DNA of 64,000 nt from a virus. Made by a program: the position numbers and the translations under genes. The stretch spans positions 62,001 through 126,000 of IMG/VR virus record IMGVR_UViG_3300010334_006851; one strand, written 5' to 3'. Below, piece after piece: positions 32,429 through 40,963 of this stretch. The notes under the pieces are model-generated. The model was not told where the DNA came from. It saw nothing but the letters and a program-made list of their open reading frames with translations, and ran no database searches. Positions within the stretch are counted from its first letter, which is position 1, and each line of letters begins with the position of its first letter.

Positions 32429-33289
32429 ATGTCTCAAACGTCAAGATTTTTTATTTTAGGTAGTCAACGTAGTGGAACTAATTTAATGCGTTTAATTTTA
32501 GACTCTCATCCTAATTCATGGGTTTTTGGAGAGCCTACTGCTCATTGGTTGCTTGATAACAACCATTTAGACGATGTTGACAAAGCCGTGGAAAGATGGT
32601 GTAGTAAAATAAATGTTGTTAGAAGAGAAAAAATTTTAGAAGAGGTAAAAGAGCTGAAAAAAAAGAATTTACTTTATTTTGGCTATACAACACCCGGTTG
32701 GACGGAGCTGTTCTTAGAGTATGATTGCATAAAAAATAAGCTTAAAGAAATACCTAAAATCATATTCATGATTAGGAATCCTTTCGATGTAGTTTCTTCT
32801 ATAATTAAGTTAAACGATTTTGCTGTGACAACTATCAAGACTATGGAGTTATGGATGACGGACAGCAACAGAATTTTTAAGAAACGTTATTTTAAGTTTC
32901 TTCATAAAGATGATAATTTTTGGAAGGTGCGGTGGTTCGCTGTTTACTGGAATTATAAAACCCAAGCATACTTTGACATGCAGAAAGATCCCTACTATAA
33001 TGCATTAGGTGTTAGGTATGAAGAACTATGCACTCAGCCTAAAAACACAGTAAGCAAAATTTGTGAATTTTTAGGAATGAGTTGGCATGATGATCTTTTA
33101 AATCACGAGTGCAAGAAACACTTCGAGACGATAAACAATGTTACGAATGGAGGGACAGTGGCAAGTCGAGGTATAGACCTATCATCTTTAAATAAAAACG
33201 AAATAACACAAGCAGAGCGTGAAGTGATACTAGAAGTCAATGAAGAATTAATATCTCAAATAGGAAGTTGTAATGATTTTAGAGGATAA
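32429..33289 (+). CDS. PAPS-dependent sulfotransferase
   Basis: 286 residues. GSQRSGTNLMRLILDSHP at the N-terminus is the 5'-phosphosulfate loop, and IFMIRNPFDVVSSI with later RYEELC is the 3'-phosphate region of sulfotransferases. It should transfer sulfate from PAPS to a hydroxyl or amine of a glycan or protein. Overlaps the following GT gene by 17 nt. Confidence 0.85.
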   Translation: MSQTSRFFILGSQRSGTNLMRLILDSHPNSWVFGEPTAHWLLDNNHLDDVDKAVERWCSKINVVRREKILEEVKELKKKNLLYFGYTTPGWTELFLEYDCIKNKLKEIPKIIFMIRNPFDVVSSIIKLNDFAVTTIKTMELWMTDSNRIFKKRYFKFLHKDDNFWKVRWFAVYWNYKTQAYFDMQKDPYYNALGVRYEELCTQPKNTVSKICEFLGMSWHDDLLNHECKKHFETINNVTNGGTVASRGIDLSSLNKNEITQAEREVILEVNEELISQIGSCNDFRG

Positions 33290-34229
33290 TGGATTTTTAG
33301 ATATAAAGTATTGCGAAGATAATTCAGCTTTAAGCAAAAAAATCACTTCCATTATTGCGACTTCCCAATGTCCCATTAATGTGATGATGTGTTCTGTATT
33401 TTCTTTATTAATTAGGAGTAACCCTGAATTTTTAGAACATGTTATAGTTTCAATTAATGGACCAGATAAAAGAACTGGGTCTACACAGGTTCAAGATAAA
33501 AAACAAAGTTTTTTTGAGGAACTAAGGAGCTTAACCTGGCATGGAAAAGATATGCCACTTACAGTAATCCGTGCATGGAGCCGTTTAGGACATGCTCAAG
33601 CTATTGAAATGGGCATACCTTGGGTGCATACGCAGTTTTATCATTTAATGCATGACGATGTTATTGTTCTTAAAGATTGGACCGATCTTAGTGCTTTTGA
33701 TCAAGATCCAAAGTTGTGTATCGTGGGTCCATATCCTTTATTTAATGTATTTCTAGACAGTGGAGTCTACAAAGGAGAAAATAAGTTGGGTTTTGCTAAC
33801 CTTAACACATCTTTTTTGTTATGTAATAAAAGCATTCTTAACAAATTGGGAACAAGATGGATAGGTTATCACTTACAAGATAAGTTTGAAATTTCTGATC
33901 AGAAGTCATTCGTAGAGTATCATGCTTCTAAAAACAATATAGCCCAAGAAAAAGGAGTTCAAGTTATAAACCATACTCTAGATCAGACTGTGTCTAAGCA
34001 ATTTAGCTATGTTAATGTTGACATAGGCGGTGCTGTGTTTTATAGGTTAATTGATGCTGGGTATTCGTTGGGTTTAATGCAACCAGATGTATCATTGCAC
34101 ATTGGTGGTCAAAGTTGGAACAAGAATGATAGATTTATTAAAAGCATAGGGCTTGTCAGACAACTAGAGAAGGATCTTTTTAGGTACCCTGATTATTGGC
34201 ATCTTTACAAAAAGTATTACGAATCTTAA
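33273..34229 (+). CDS. Glycosyltransferase-like protein
   Basis: 318 residues. INVMMCSVFSLLIRSNP and LEHVIVSINGPD are consistent with a GT-A fold, and YHLMHDDVIVLKDW carries the H-D-D metal motif. Late SLHIGGQSW may bind the acceptor. Shares overlaps with both neighbours. Donor and acceptor unknown. Confidence 0.65.
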   Translation: MILEDNGFLDIKYCEDNSALSKKITSIIATSQCPINVMMCSVFSLLIRSNPEFLEHVIVSINGPDKRTGSTQVQDKKQSFFEELRSLTWHGKDMPLTVIRAWSRLGHAQAIEMGIPWVHTQFYHLMHDDVIVLKDWTDLSAFDQDPKLCIVGPYPLFNVFLDSGVYKGENKLGFANLNTSFLLCNKSILNKLGTRWIGYHLQDKFEISDQKSFVEYHASKNNIAQEKGVQVINHTLDQTVSKQFSYVNVDIGGAVFYRLIDAGYSLGLMQPDVSLHIGGQSWNKNDRFIKSIGLVRQLEKDLFRYPDYWHLYKKYYES

Positions 34230-34234
34230 TATGT

Positions 34235-35146
34235 ATGAATGACAAAAACTTTTATGGTGATTTAAAAACTGATGTACTCGATCAAGCAGAAGTGTACCCT
34301 TATATTGAAGGTAAATATGGAGTATATTTTAATGGGTCTATTTTAAGCGATAGTCTTACAAAAAGACATGGTACACAAAGCACCTTTAATGAAGTAGTTA
34401 GTAATAAAAAAACTAATTTACATTTAGATAAAGCCATTTATGGTGGATTGCTTCTTACTCATTATGGTCATTTTGTTTTCGAATCTTTATCTAGACTGTG
34501 GTACACTAGAATAGATAAAGATTCCCCAATAATATTTTGTTCAAAGCAAAAAGAGATTAAAAAATATCAAAAAGAAATTTTTGATATTTTAGGTATAAAG
34601 AACCATGTAATAATAGCAAAAGAGCCAATCGCCGTTAATGAACTCACAATGCCCACACCAGGGGCAAGAATAAGAGACTACTTATCAGAACATCACGAGA
34701 GCTTTTTAGCTTGCTGCCCGTATGTAGAAGAAAATGCAACAAGATGTATTTGGCTATCTAGATCTAGCTTAAAAAGATTTGTTCACAAAGTAAACAATGA
34801 AGATGAACTAGAAAAAGCACTTAAAAAAATTGGCTGGGAAATATTTAACCCACAAGATTTTTCTGTCGCTGAACAGGTCCAGATTTTGTCTGAGTCAAAG
34901 AGGATAGCTGGTTTTGTTGGATCCGCATTTCACACTTTATTATTGATCAAAAACTTCTCTGGACAAGTCATTATATTTCAACGCAATCCGCATAATGGCA
35001 ATAAAAGAAAAATAAGCGAAACATACCATACAATAGCAAATACTAAGAAAATAAACCAAACAGTTATAAGACCAGATATAGAGTTTATAAATCAAAAACA
35101 AAGTTTTATAAGAGACATTTCAACAATTATAAATGTATTAAAATAG
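34235..35146 (+). CDS. GT61-family (DUF563) glycosyltransferase
   Basis: 303 residues from ATG 34235 (MNDKNFYGD), 6 nt after the preceding stop; an earlier ATG at 34196 lies within the upstream gene. LLLTHYGHFVFESLSRLWY is the N-terminal family signature, ending with AGFVGSAFHTLLLI, a late GT61 motif. Such enzymes transfer xylose, arabinose or GlcNAc, and are used by bacteria for capsule. Substrate here unknown. Confidence 0.75.
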   Translation: MNDKNFYGDLKTDVLDQAEVYPYIEGKYGVYFNGSILSDSLTKRHGTQSTFNEVVSNKKTNLHLDKAIYGGLLLTHYGHFVFESLSRLWYTRIDKDSPIIFCSKQKEIKKYQKEIFDILGIKNHVIIAKEPIAVNELTMPTPGARIRDYLSEHHESFLACCPYVEENATRCIWLSRSSLKRFVHKVNNEDELEKALKKIGWEIFNPQDFSVAEQVQILSESKRIAGFVGSAFHTLLLIKNFSGQVIIFQRNPHNGNKRKISETYHTIANTKKINQTVIRPDIEFINQKQSFIRDISTIINVLK

Positions 35147-35155
35147 AAAAAAATA

Positions 35156-36376
35156 ATGATTAATATAAACCTAGTAAAAGAAAATGAATTAGAAAGGCTT
35201 GTTGACAATAAAGGGAATGTCACAAATAGGATATCTTTAAACAATAACAATCACAACAAAATAATTAAGATATCTCCTTGGCATCCTGAGCACTACTCTT
35301 CTATTATATTATACAAAGTAAAACTCTGGGCGGAAAAAAACAACGTAAGAGTTGTAGCTGAGGCTAATTCAAACTATTTGCCGGCCATTAGTCAGATAGC
35401 AGATGAGATTTACTTACAGGAGGTTGTTGGAAATAGGTATTTTGTAGACGCAACATGCAAAAAATGCAAGAATCCTATAAAACTGAAGAGCTTATTTTAT
35501 TGTAAACAGTGCAACTTTGTTTATGACTATCCTAGTTGTCCTGTACATCAATCTAACTGCAAAAACTTTCGAGTAGGCTATTGCTCCTGTTGCAATGACT
35601 TTATAGATACAAATGGAATTTGTCCTGCTGCTACTAGCAATTGTGTTCGAAAGTGTTCTTTTTTTAAAAATGCTCCCGGTAAATTTGAGAATGTGCTTGT
35701 AGATTATACAAATCCCAACCTAGATAGATCTCTTGGTAATTCAAAAGGTGACTTTTTGAATGTGGTAGCCGAACAAATATCTGACCAGGAGGTGGTTGAA
35801 AGGTTTGCATTCTCAAAAATTTATATATTAGAATCTGCTTACAAAAAGTTTTTGATTCATAAGGATAGTTTAAGAAACAACGTAATAATGTTGCATACTA
35901 AAGCTGTTCATTACTCTATGTCTAGTTTCTTAGATAGTCACATCGTTTTGCCAACTGTAGATGTAGACTATCAAAAAGAGTTGATAGAAAAAGCTGGCTC
36001 TGATTATATGACTTTTCAACTTCTTGGTTCAATGTTTCTTAACTGGTTTTTTATTTGTCAAAGAGGGGCATCAAACATTCTTTGTATGTTACCTTTAAAT
36101 AATATAGTTTTATGGGATGTGGTAAGTTATCCATACTCTAAAATAATAAGAGGACTAAATGTAGCTAGGTTTGGTAGCGTTGCTGATAATGTTCCTCTAT
36201 TAGAAAATTGTTACTTAATAAATGGAAAAAGAGTTGAACTATATGAGTATATAATAGAAAACAAAGAGCATATAAATAACTTTATAAAAGAGGTTTTAAT
36301 TATAAATCAAGCTCGTATTAATCAAGGTAGTTGTAATTTTTATGAGAATTGTAATAAATCACAACAACTACTATAA
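35156..36376 (+). CDS. Unknown 406-residue protein with a zinc-cluster insertion
   Basis: N-terminal third looks like a Rossmann half (KIIKISPWHPEHYSSIILYKVK, VRVVAEANS), then about 100 residues hold many paired cysteines (CKKCKNPIK, FYCKQC, YCSCCND, NCVRKC), suggesting two or three zinc sites. The last half resembles the second domain of a GT-B fold (FGSVADNVPLL). It overlaps the next gene by 35 nt. Position in the cluster suggests glycosylation; no firm family. Confidence 0.6.
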   Translation: MININLVKENELERLVDNKGNVTNRISLNNNNHNKIIKISPWHPEHYSSIILYKVKLWAEKNNVRVVAEANSNYLPAISQIADEIYLQEVVGNRYFVDATCKKCKNPIKLKSLFYCKQCNFVYDYPSCPVHQSNCKNFRVGYCSCCNDFIDTNGICPAATSNCVRKCSFFKNAPGKFENVLVDYTNPNLDRSLGNSKGDFLNVVAEQISDQEVVERFAFSKIYILESAYKKFLIHKDSLRNNVIMLHTKAVHYSMSSFLDSHIVLPTVDVDYQKELIEKAGSDYMTFQLLGSMFLNWFFICQRGASNILCMLPLNNIVLWDVVSYPYSKIIRGLNVARFGSVADNVPLLENCYLINGKRVELYEYIIENKEHINNFIKEVLIINQARINQGSCNFYENCNKSQQLL

Positions 36377-37088
36377 AGGTGCTTTAAGAATTCTTTTTGA
36401 GTCTTTGCTAAAAACAGGATTTTCAGATTTTGATAAAATAATATTGGTGCAAGCTAACAGCAACCAAGAAGAGCCACCTATAAAGAAGAACCTAAGTGAA
36501 ATTTTACCTGGTTTAAAAGAAGACATAATCTTCATCCAGACGAAAATGAATAACTTTGATTATAATGGATATCATGCCTTGTACAAATATAGAAGCAATT
36601 CTTTAGTCGAAGACATAGGCTACTTATATTTGTTAGACACTGTGACCTTCTGCAGGGATTTTAAAGAAAGATACAAAACAATATGTGACGTTTCTGTAAA
36701 ACCGGATCAAATAATAAGTTGCCCTTTGCCTAACTCCAACATATGTATTTTTGGTAGAGAAGTAATTAGCAACTACAAAGATAACTTTTTAAGACCCATT
36801 TCAAAGTCCCAAGCTATTTCTTTAGAACATAATAACCCCGTTTTTTTTGGTGATGGATTTAAAATGATGGGTTTGCCTAGTTTTGGCAACTTGTTTATAA
36901 GCGGTTATAGAAGATATCAAGGAGAAGAAGAAATATATAAAAAGGGTTTTTCAAGATACAAGGTCTATTACCCTTACATAGGAATTTTTAAGTGGATTGG
37001 TAAAAGCCCAAGAGAGTCTTTAATAAATGATAAATCATCATCATATATAGAATATGGCGAACAGTACACAGACAAAAAATGGTTTTAG
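36342..37088 (+). CDS. Glycosyltransferase-like protein, GT-A
   Basis: 248 residues. MRIVINHNNYYKGALRILFE, KIILVQANS and YLYLLDTVTFCRDF fit the layout of GT-A domains, though the usual D-x-D is reduced to LLD-T. Later GDGFKMMGLP and GYRRYQGEEE. The weak catalytic motif means it may be a variant. AGGAGG after the stop starts the next gene. Confidence 0.55.
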   Translation: MRIVINHNNYYKGALRILFESLLKTGFSDFDKIILVQANSNQEEPPIKKNLSEILPGLKEDIIFIQTKMNNFDYNGYHALYKYRSNSLVEDIGYLYLLDTVTFCRDFKERYKTICDVSVKPDQIISCPLPNSNICIFGREVISNYKDNFLRPISKSQAISLEHNNPVFFGDGFKMMGLPSFGNLFISGYRRYQGEEEIYKKGFSRYKVYYPYIGIFKWIGKSPRESLINDKSSSYIEYGEQYTDKKWF

Positions 37089-37096
37089 GAGGTTTA

Positions 37097-37339
37097 ATGT
37101 ATAGCTTAGAACAATTAACTGCTATTAAGGACAAAATATTAGCCGACAGGGTATCAATTAAAGAGTCGATTAAATTTGTTGTTCCTGATTTTGATTTGTT
37201 AGATCAAGAAGAGTACAAAAATATTTGTAGAGACTTGTTTGCTAACTTCAAAGAGCTCAGAAAAGAAGTTAAAATTATAGACCTTGAAATAAAGATAAAG
37301 AATTTGAATGATAAAATCGAAAAGATGAAAAACTCTTAA
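37097..37339 (+). CDS. 80-residue coiled-coil protein
   Basis: Starts at ATG 37097 (MYSLEQLTAIKDKI) with AGGAGG 4 nt upstream; an upstream frame start at 37079 lacks an RBS. The C-terminal 45 residues are heptad-rich (LRKEVKIIDLEIKIKNLND). Same strand as the sugar block. Function unknown. Confidence 0.65.
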   Translation: MYSLEQLTAIKDKILADRVSIKESIKFVVPDFDLLDQEEYKNICRDLFANFKELRKEVKIIDLEIKIKNLNDKIEKMKNS

Positions 37340-37659
37340 TTTTCTTTAAAATATAATTCTAAAGCAGAAGCATAAAATTTTTGATTCTGCTTACAAAATT
37401 TGATTCTAACTTGACAATAGTCTTTGCTTCTATATTCTATCCAAGAAGATTTTTCCTCTATTCTCCACTTTAAATGATGGGGAATAAAAAGATTTTCTAA
37501 AGCAATGTTTTTTTTTAAGAACTCTATAGTAGGAATTTTCAATAACAATGCTTTGCTATAACCTTTTGCGATTTTAAGCCTTCCTTTGGTAAAAAAAATT
37601 GTTTTTTCATCTCCAGCAATTGGCAACAAAATTCTATTGTTATATCTCAACTTACTCAT
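37336..37659 (-). CDS. Unknown 107-residue basic protein
   Basis: MSKLRYNNRILLPIAGDEKT, a beta-rich, Lys/Tyr-rich protein ending SALELYFKEN. Convergent with 37097-37339 by 4 nt. No motif. Confidence 0.55.
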   Translation of the reverse strand: MSKLRYNNRILLPIAGDEKTIFFTKGRLKIAKGYSKALLLKIPTIEFLKKNIALENLFIPHHLKWRIEEKSSWIEYRSKDYCQVRIKFCKQNQKFYASALELYFKEN

Positions 37660-37686
37660 TTTAAACTTTTTTCTCTAAATACATCT

Positions 37687-38040
37687 ATGGACAAACCTAT
37701 ACCAATACCAAAAAGAGCGTGCACTGGTACTCAAAGGATAACAAAGAATTATTTTTTGTCAATTCTGCCAAGCAGGCCAGATCCAACATATGTTATCGAA
37801 GTATCCACTGGACAGAAGATAAGAATTGACTCCATAAACAGTGTACGCGAACCTTTAAACTTAAAGAATGGCCTATACAAGTACAAATATATGCCTATAG
37901 AAACTTATGAACCAAGAAAAATGCTTCTATCTCTAAAAGACAACGACTGGAGAATTTATAGCTTTAATCCTCTCACAAGAGAGATATGCTTTTCTATAAA
38001 AGATCGTAAACTATCCTACACAGTCCCAGATTATTTCTGA
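37687..38040 (+). CDS. Unknown 117-residue protein
   Basis: MDKPIPIPKRACTGTQRITK, basic and beta-rich, ending YTVPDYF. Convergent overlap of 10 nt with the glutamate dehydrogenase gene. The CTCTAAATACAT sequence before the ATG looks promoter-like. No family recognised. Confidence 0.6.
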   Translation: MDKPIPIPKRACTGTQRITKNYFLSILPSRPDPTYVIEVSTGQKIRIDSINSVREPLNLKNGLYKYKYMPIETYEPRKMLLSLKDNDWRIYSFNPLTREICFSIKDRKLSYTVPDYF

Positions 38041-39284
38041 AAGTATCCTTTACTTCCCAGACAAACATTTGCATCATTGATTCTTTTTAGAGCAAGAACA
38101 TAAGCAGCCGTCCTCGCAGGTACATTGTGTTTTGTGTAAAGCCCAAGGACTCTATCTGTAGCATAGTCCATCATATCCTTTAGATCGCTTTCTACTTTGT
38201 CTAAAGATCTAGATATTGCTGTTCTGTTTTGTAGCCATTCAAAATAGCTTACAACAACACCTCCACCATTTGCAAGTATGTCTGGTACGACTAGAATATT
38301 TTTGTCATTTAATATCGAGTCTCCTTCGTTCGTTGTTGGACCATTAGCCATTTCTAAAACTATTTTAGAGTTTATCTTGTTTGCTGTTTCTTTATTCAAA
38401 ACATTCTCTATAGCCGCAGGAGCTAAAACATCAACGTCAAGTTCCCAAAGTTCTTCGTTGGTTATCTTTTCTCCTTCCCCCCAATCTTGACCTTGGCTTT
38501 GGTCTAGGGACTTCTTGCAAGACATTATATTAAGTCCATGTTTGTTATAAGCACCACCATATTCATTCGTTATTGCAACCACCTTCATCCCAGATCTAAA
38601 ACACTTCTCAGCAAGCCAATATCCAACTTTACCAAATCCTTGTATTGCAATTTTTATGTCTTCTGGGTTAGATGGAACTTCTTTTATTCCACTCTTTAGT
38701 ATCTTTTCTAGAACATAGTATCCACCGTGCCCCGTGGCAGAGCTTCTGCCTTCTATTCCTCCTAAAGCAACAGGCTTTCCAGTTATGATGTCTTTTGGAT
38801 GTCCGCCCTTTATCATCTTGTATTCTGAATACATCCATCCCATTATTCTTTCGTCTGTGTAAAGATCAGGTGCAGGAATATCAGAGTCGGGGCCTATGAA
38901 GTCGGCCATTGAAGCGATGTACTCTTTACTTATTCTTTCTAGCTCTCTGTTGGAGAGTTTTGTTGCATCAACACTTATTCCTCCTTTTGCCCCTCCATAA
39001 GGAAGTTTTAAACAGGCACACTTAAAGGTCATCCAAAAAGCAAGAGCTTCACAATGGTCTTGATTTACTGATGGATGATACCTTATGCCGCCTTTTGCTG
39101 GCCCTAAAGTAGTGTCATATTGGCACCTATAAGCTTTATACATTTTTAATGATCCGTCATCGTGTCTCACCGGCAAAGAGACCGATAGGGTTTTTTGCGG
39201 ATACTGCAACCTAAGCCAGCTTTCATCGTCTATTTGTGCGAATTTATAAGCTGCTTCTAGCTGTTTTTTTGCTTCTTCTAGCAT
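38031..39284 (-). CDS. gdhA: Glutamate dehydrogenase (Glu/Leu/Phe/Val family)
   Basis: 417 residues, full family length. GPAKGGIRYH, PYGGAKGGI with catalytic K100, GPDSDIPAPD with D140, and the NAD(P) loop IQGFGKVGYW (about 214-223). It converts glutamate and 2-oxoglutarate plus ammonia. With the lysine aminotransferase at 40964-42235, which uses 2-oxoglutarate and yields glutamate, it could regenerate 2-oxoglutarate. Rare in phages as far as I know. Whether it prefers NAD or NADP cannot be told by eye. Confidence 0.95.
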   Translation of the reverse strand: MLEEAKKQLEAAYKFAQIDDESWLRLQYPQKTLSVSLPVRHDDGSLKMYKAYRCQYDTTLGPAKGGIRYHPSVNQDHCEALAFWMTFKCACLKLPYGGAKGGISVDATKLSNRELERISKEYIASMADFIGPDSDIPAPDLYTDERIMGWMYSEYKMIKGGHPKDIITGKPVALGGIEGRSSATGHGGYYVLEKILKSGIKEVPSNPEDIKIAIQGFGKVGYWLAEKCFRSGMKVVAITNEYGGAYNKHGLNIMSCKKSLDQSQGQDWGEGEKITNEELWELDVDVLAPAAIENVLNKETANKINSKIVLEMANGPTTNEGDSILNDKNILVVPDILANGGGVVVSYFEWLQNRTAISRSLDKVESDLKDMMDYATDRVLGLYTKHNVPARTAAYVLALKRINDANVCLGSKGYFQK

Positions 39285-39332
39285 AAATAAAGTACCCCTT
39301 GTTAAATTTATTAGAGTTATTTGGAGATAATA

Positions 39333-40700
39333 ATGAAAACATTCCTTGAAAGCTTGAACATAACCAAGAACACTAGACTATTAGAACAATTGATTTTAAA
39401 ATTAGAGTACTTAGGAATAGACTCTAACGAATTCTTGGATTGGTACATAGAAGAAGGCATCAATCTACAGAAAAAAGGTTTATTGATAGAAGGTTTTGAT
39501 GATTGGGCCTTAAGAGAAGGTATTTGGGATAGTTTCAAAAGTAGATGGTTTGGAGGCAAAAGTTCAGGCCAGGGTCAAGACCACACAGACTCTTCAACAG
39601 TGCAAAGAATTAAAAACGCAGGAGAGAGGGCAGGCCAATTCGTCCACAACCAAGGTAACCGCGTGGGAAAAGCACTTGGGTGGGCTAGAGACGCTTATAA
39701 TAGTTTTAACAAAGGCGTACAAGGCGATAATTCAAATAACGTAGATAAGCATACTTCTAATCCTTCTGTTGTAGAAAAAGCTAAAGAAGCTTTGTCTAAT
39801 TTATCTAAAAGAATACAATATTCTAAACAGCTTCAGTCGATTCTAGGTCGTGACAATGAAAGTATTATACAGCTTTTAAATGCACTCCAAAGCGTCAAAG
39901 AATCTTTTGATATAAGAAATAAACTCATTTTTTTGAAGTCTAACGGTTTGGATGTAGAGCAACTGGTAGAGCTGTTTATACAAGAAAAATCGAATATCAA
40001 CGAGGGAATAGAAGACTGGTTTGGAAAGGTTGGTGATTGGTTCAAGGGTCAATGGGCAAATGTAAAACATGCTTGGAACACTTGGGGCGATGGCCAAGAG
40101 GGAGAAGCAGTAAGAAGAGACAAACAAGCTGTGGATAACGCTATGAATGCACTACAAGACTTACAGCAAAATAGTAGCAACAATGAAGCCATTTCAAAAT
40201 TTAAAGATACAATAAACCAAATAATTGATAAAATAAATTCGGCAAAGCAGGCTCTAAATCAAACAGGAAGTGAGCCGCAAAACAAACCACAGTCTGCACC
40301 ACAGCCTGCACAAAACCCAGGTCCAGCTTCAGCAGCTCCTGGAGTTACTGGAGTTACTGTTTCTTCCACAGCAGGAACGCCTTCCAATCAGGACGGTTCT
40401 TCTCAAAGTGGTTGGCTTGGTAGTGGCTCAAATCAAGACGGTTCTTCTCAAAGTGGTTGGCTTGGTAACAACTCCGGAGATGTACAACAAAATTATTTAG
40501 GAAAAACTCAAATGTACGGTCGCCAACCTAAGCCGGGAGTTAAAAAGCCTGCTGGGGGATGGCCAAACCCAGGAACTGGTACTACAGATGTGGGCTCAGG
40601 AGTTCAAAATAGCTCAACAAACTATGACTCCGATGAAAACAAAAAGTTTCTAGAGTCTTTGCTACCAAAATCAAACAAGTTCTCTTGGTTTGGATATTAG
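39333..40700 (+). CDS. 455-residue Gly/Gln/Asn-rich virion-like protein
   Basis: The start is ATG 39333 with GGAG 6 nt upstream, giving MKTFLESLNITKN, a leader like the head-targeting sequences. Two modules of similar plan follow: EGFDDWALREGIWDSFKSRW (about 51-70) and EGIEDWFGKVGDWFKGQW (about 226-243), each followed by a polar low-complexity linker. The last part has two copies of DGSSQSGWLG. The shape suggests a duplicated aromatic, helical unit in a flexible virion protein. It is not a known family. Terminates at a hairpin-rich region. Confidence 0.7.
   Translation: MKTFLESLNITKNTRLLEQLILKLEYLGIDSNEFLDWYIEEGINLQKKGLLIEGFDDWALREGIWDSFKSRWFGGKSSGQGQDHTDSSTVQRIKNAGERAGQFVHNQGNRVGKALGWARDAYNSFNKGVQGDNSNNVDKHTSNPSVVEKAKEALSNLSKRIQYSKQLQSILGRDNESIIQLLNALQSVKESFDIRNKLIFLKSNGLDVEQLVELFIQEKSNINEGIEDWFGKVGDWFKGQWANVKHAWNTWGDGQEGEAVRRDKQAVDNAMNALQDLQQNSSNNEAISKFKDTINQIIDKINSAKQALNQTGSEPQNKPQSAPQPAQNPGPASAAPGVTGVTVSSTAGTPSNQDGSSQSGWLGSGSNQDGSSQSGWLGNNSGDVQQNYLGKTQMYGRQPKPGVKKPAGGWPNPGTGTTDVGSGVQNSSTNYDSDENKKFLESLLPKSNKFSWFGY
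40385..40468 (+). repeat. Tandem coding repeat, two near-identical units
   Basis: Two 37-bp nearly identical units (about 40385-40421 and 40432-40468) encode NQDGSSQSGWLG, spaced by a short linker. Confidence 0.85.
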
Positions 40701-40705
40701 TGAAT

Positions 40706-40776
40706 GCTCCCACCCCCTAAAGGGAGTGGGCTTCTAAGACATTGCTGTCTAAAGAGTTCATCTCTTATAATGAACT
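40706..40776. other. Three stacked hairpins between convergent genes
   Basis: From left: a GC-rich stem about 40709-40730 with a short loop, a 5-bp stem AGACA/TGTCT with a 4-nt loop at 40737-40750, and AGTTCAT/ATGAACT at 40755-40776. They fill the space between the ends of two converging genes. No U tract follows on either strand, so a simple intrinsic terminator is not the whole story. The GC-rich one recalls IS605-type ends, which I rejected for want of any transposase. Confidence 0.6.
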
Positions 40777-40948
40777 AAGACTTAAGCGTTTCTTTTAAGC
40801 CTAAAATTAAATAGTGCACGCAAATTGCAACAAGACATAAACAAGATAAAGCTTCTGTAACTTTTAGTGAGTTGAATAGAAGAACACTTAAGTAAGCACA
40901 AGACAATATTGGCTGTATTGCGAATAAGAATAGCAATATTTTTGACAT
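40775..40948 (-). CDS. 57-residue two-span membrane protein
   Basis: ATG 40948 to TAG at 40775: MSKILLFLFAIQPILSCAYL begins a very hydrophobic N-terminus, a second hydrophobic segment (ALSCLCLVAICVHYLILG) follows, and the tail is KETLKS. The hydrophobic pattern is far better in this frame than in the alternative overlapping frame from a TTG at 40967. Lies 16 nt after the lysine aminotransferase on the same strand. A transporter accessory or holin-like role cannot be assigned. Confidence 0.55.
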   Translation of the reverse strand: MSKILLFLFAIQPILSCAYLSVLLFNSLKVTEALSCLCLVAICVHYLILGLKETLKS

Positions 40949-40963
40949 AAAGTATGTATGTCT

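Noticed and set aside
40700-40780. Possible IS200/IS605 right end or guide RNA, because of the GC-rich hairpin with GAAGCCCAC on the minus strand
   Set aside because: No TnpA or TnpB remains nearby, no second copy in the window, and no target-site signs.
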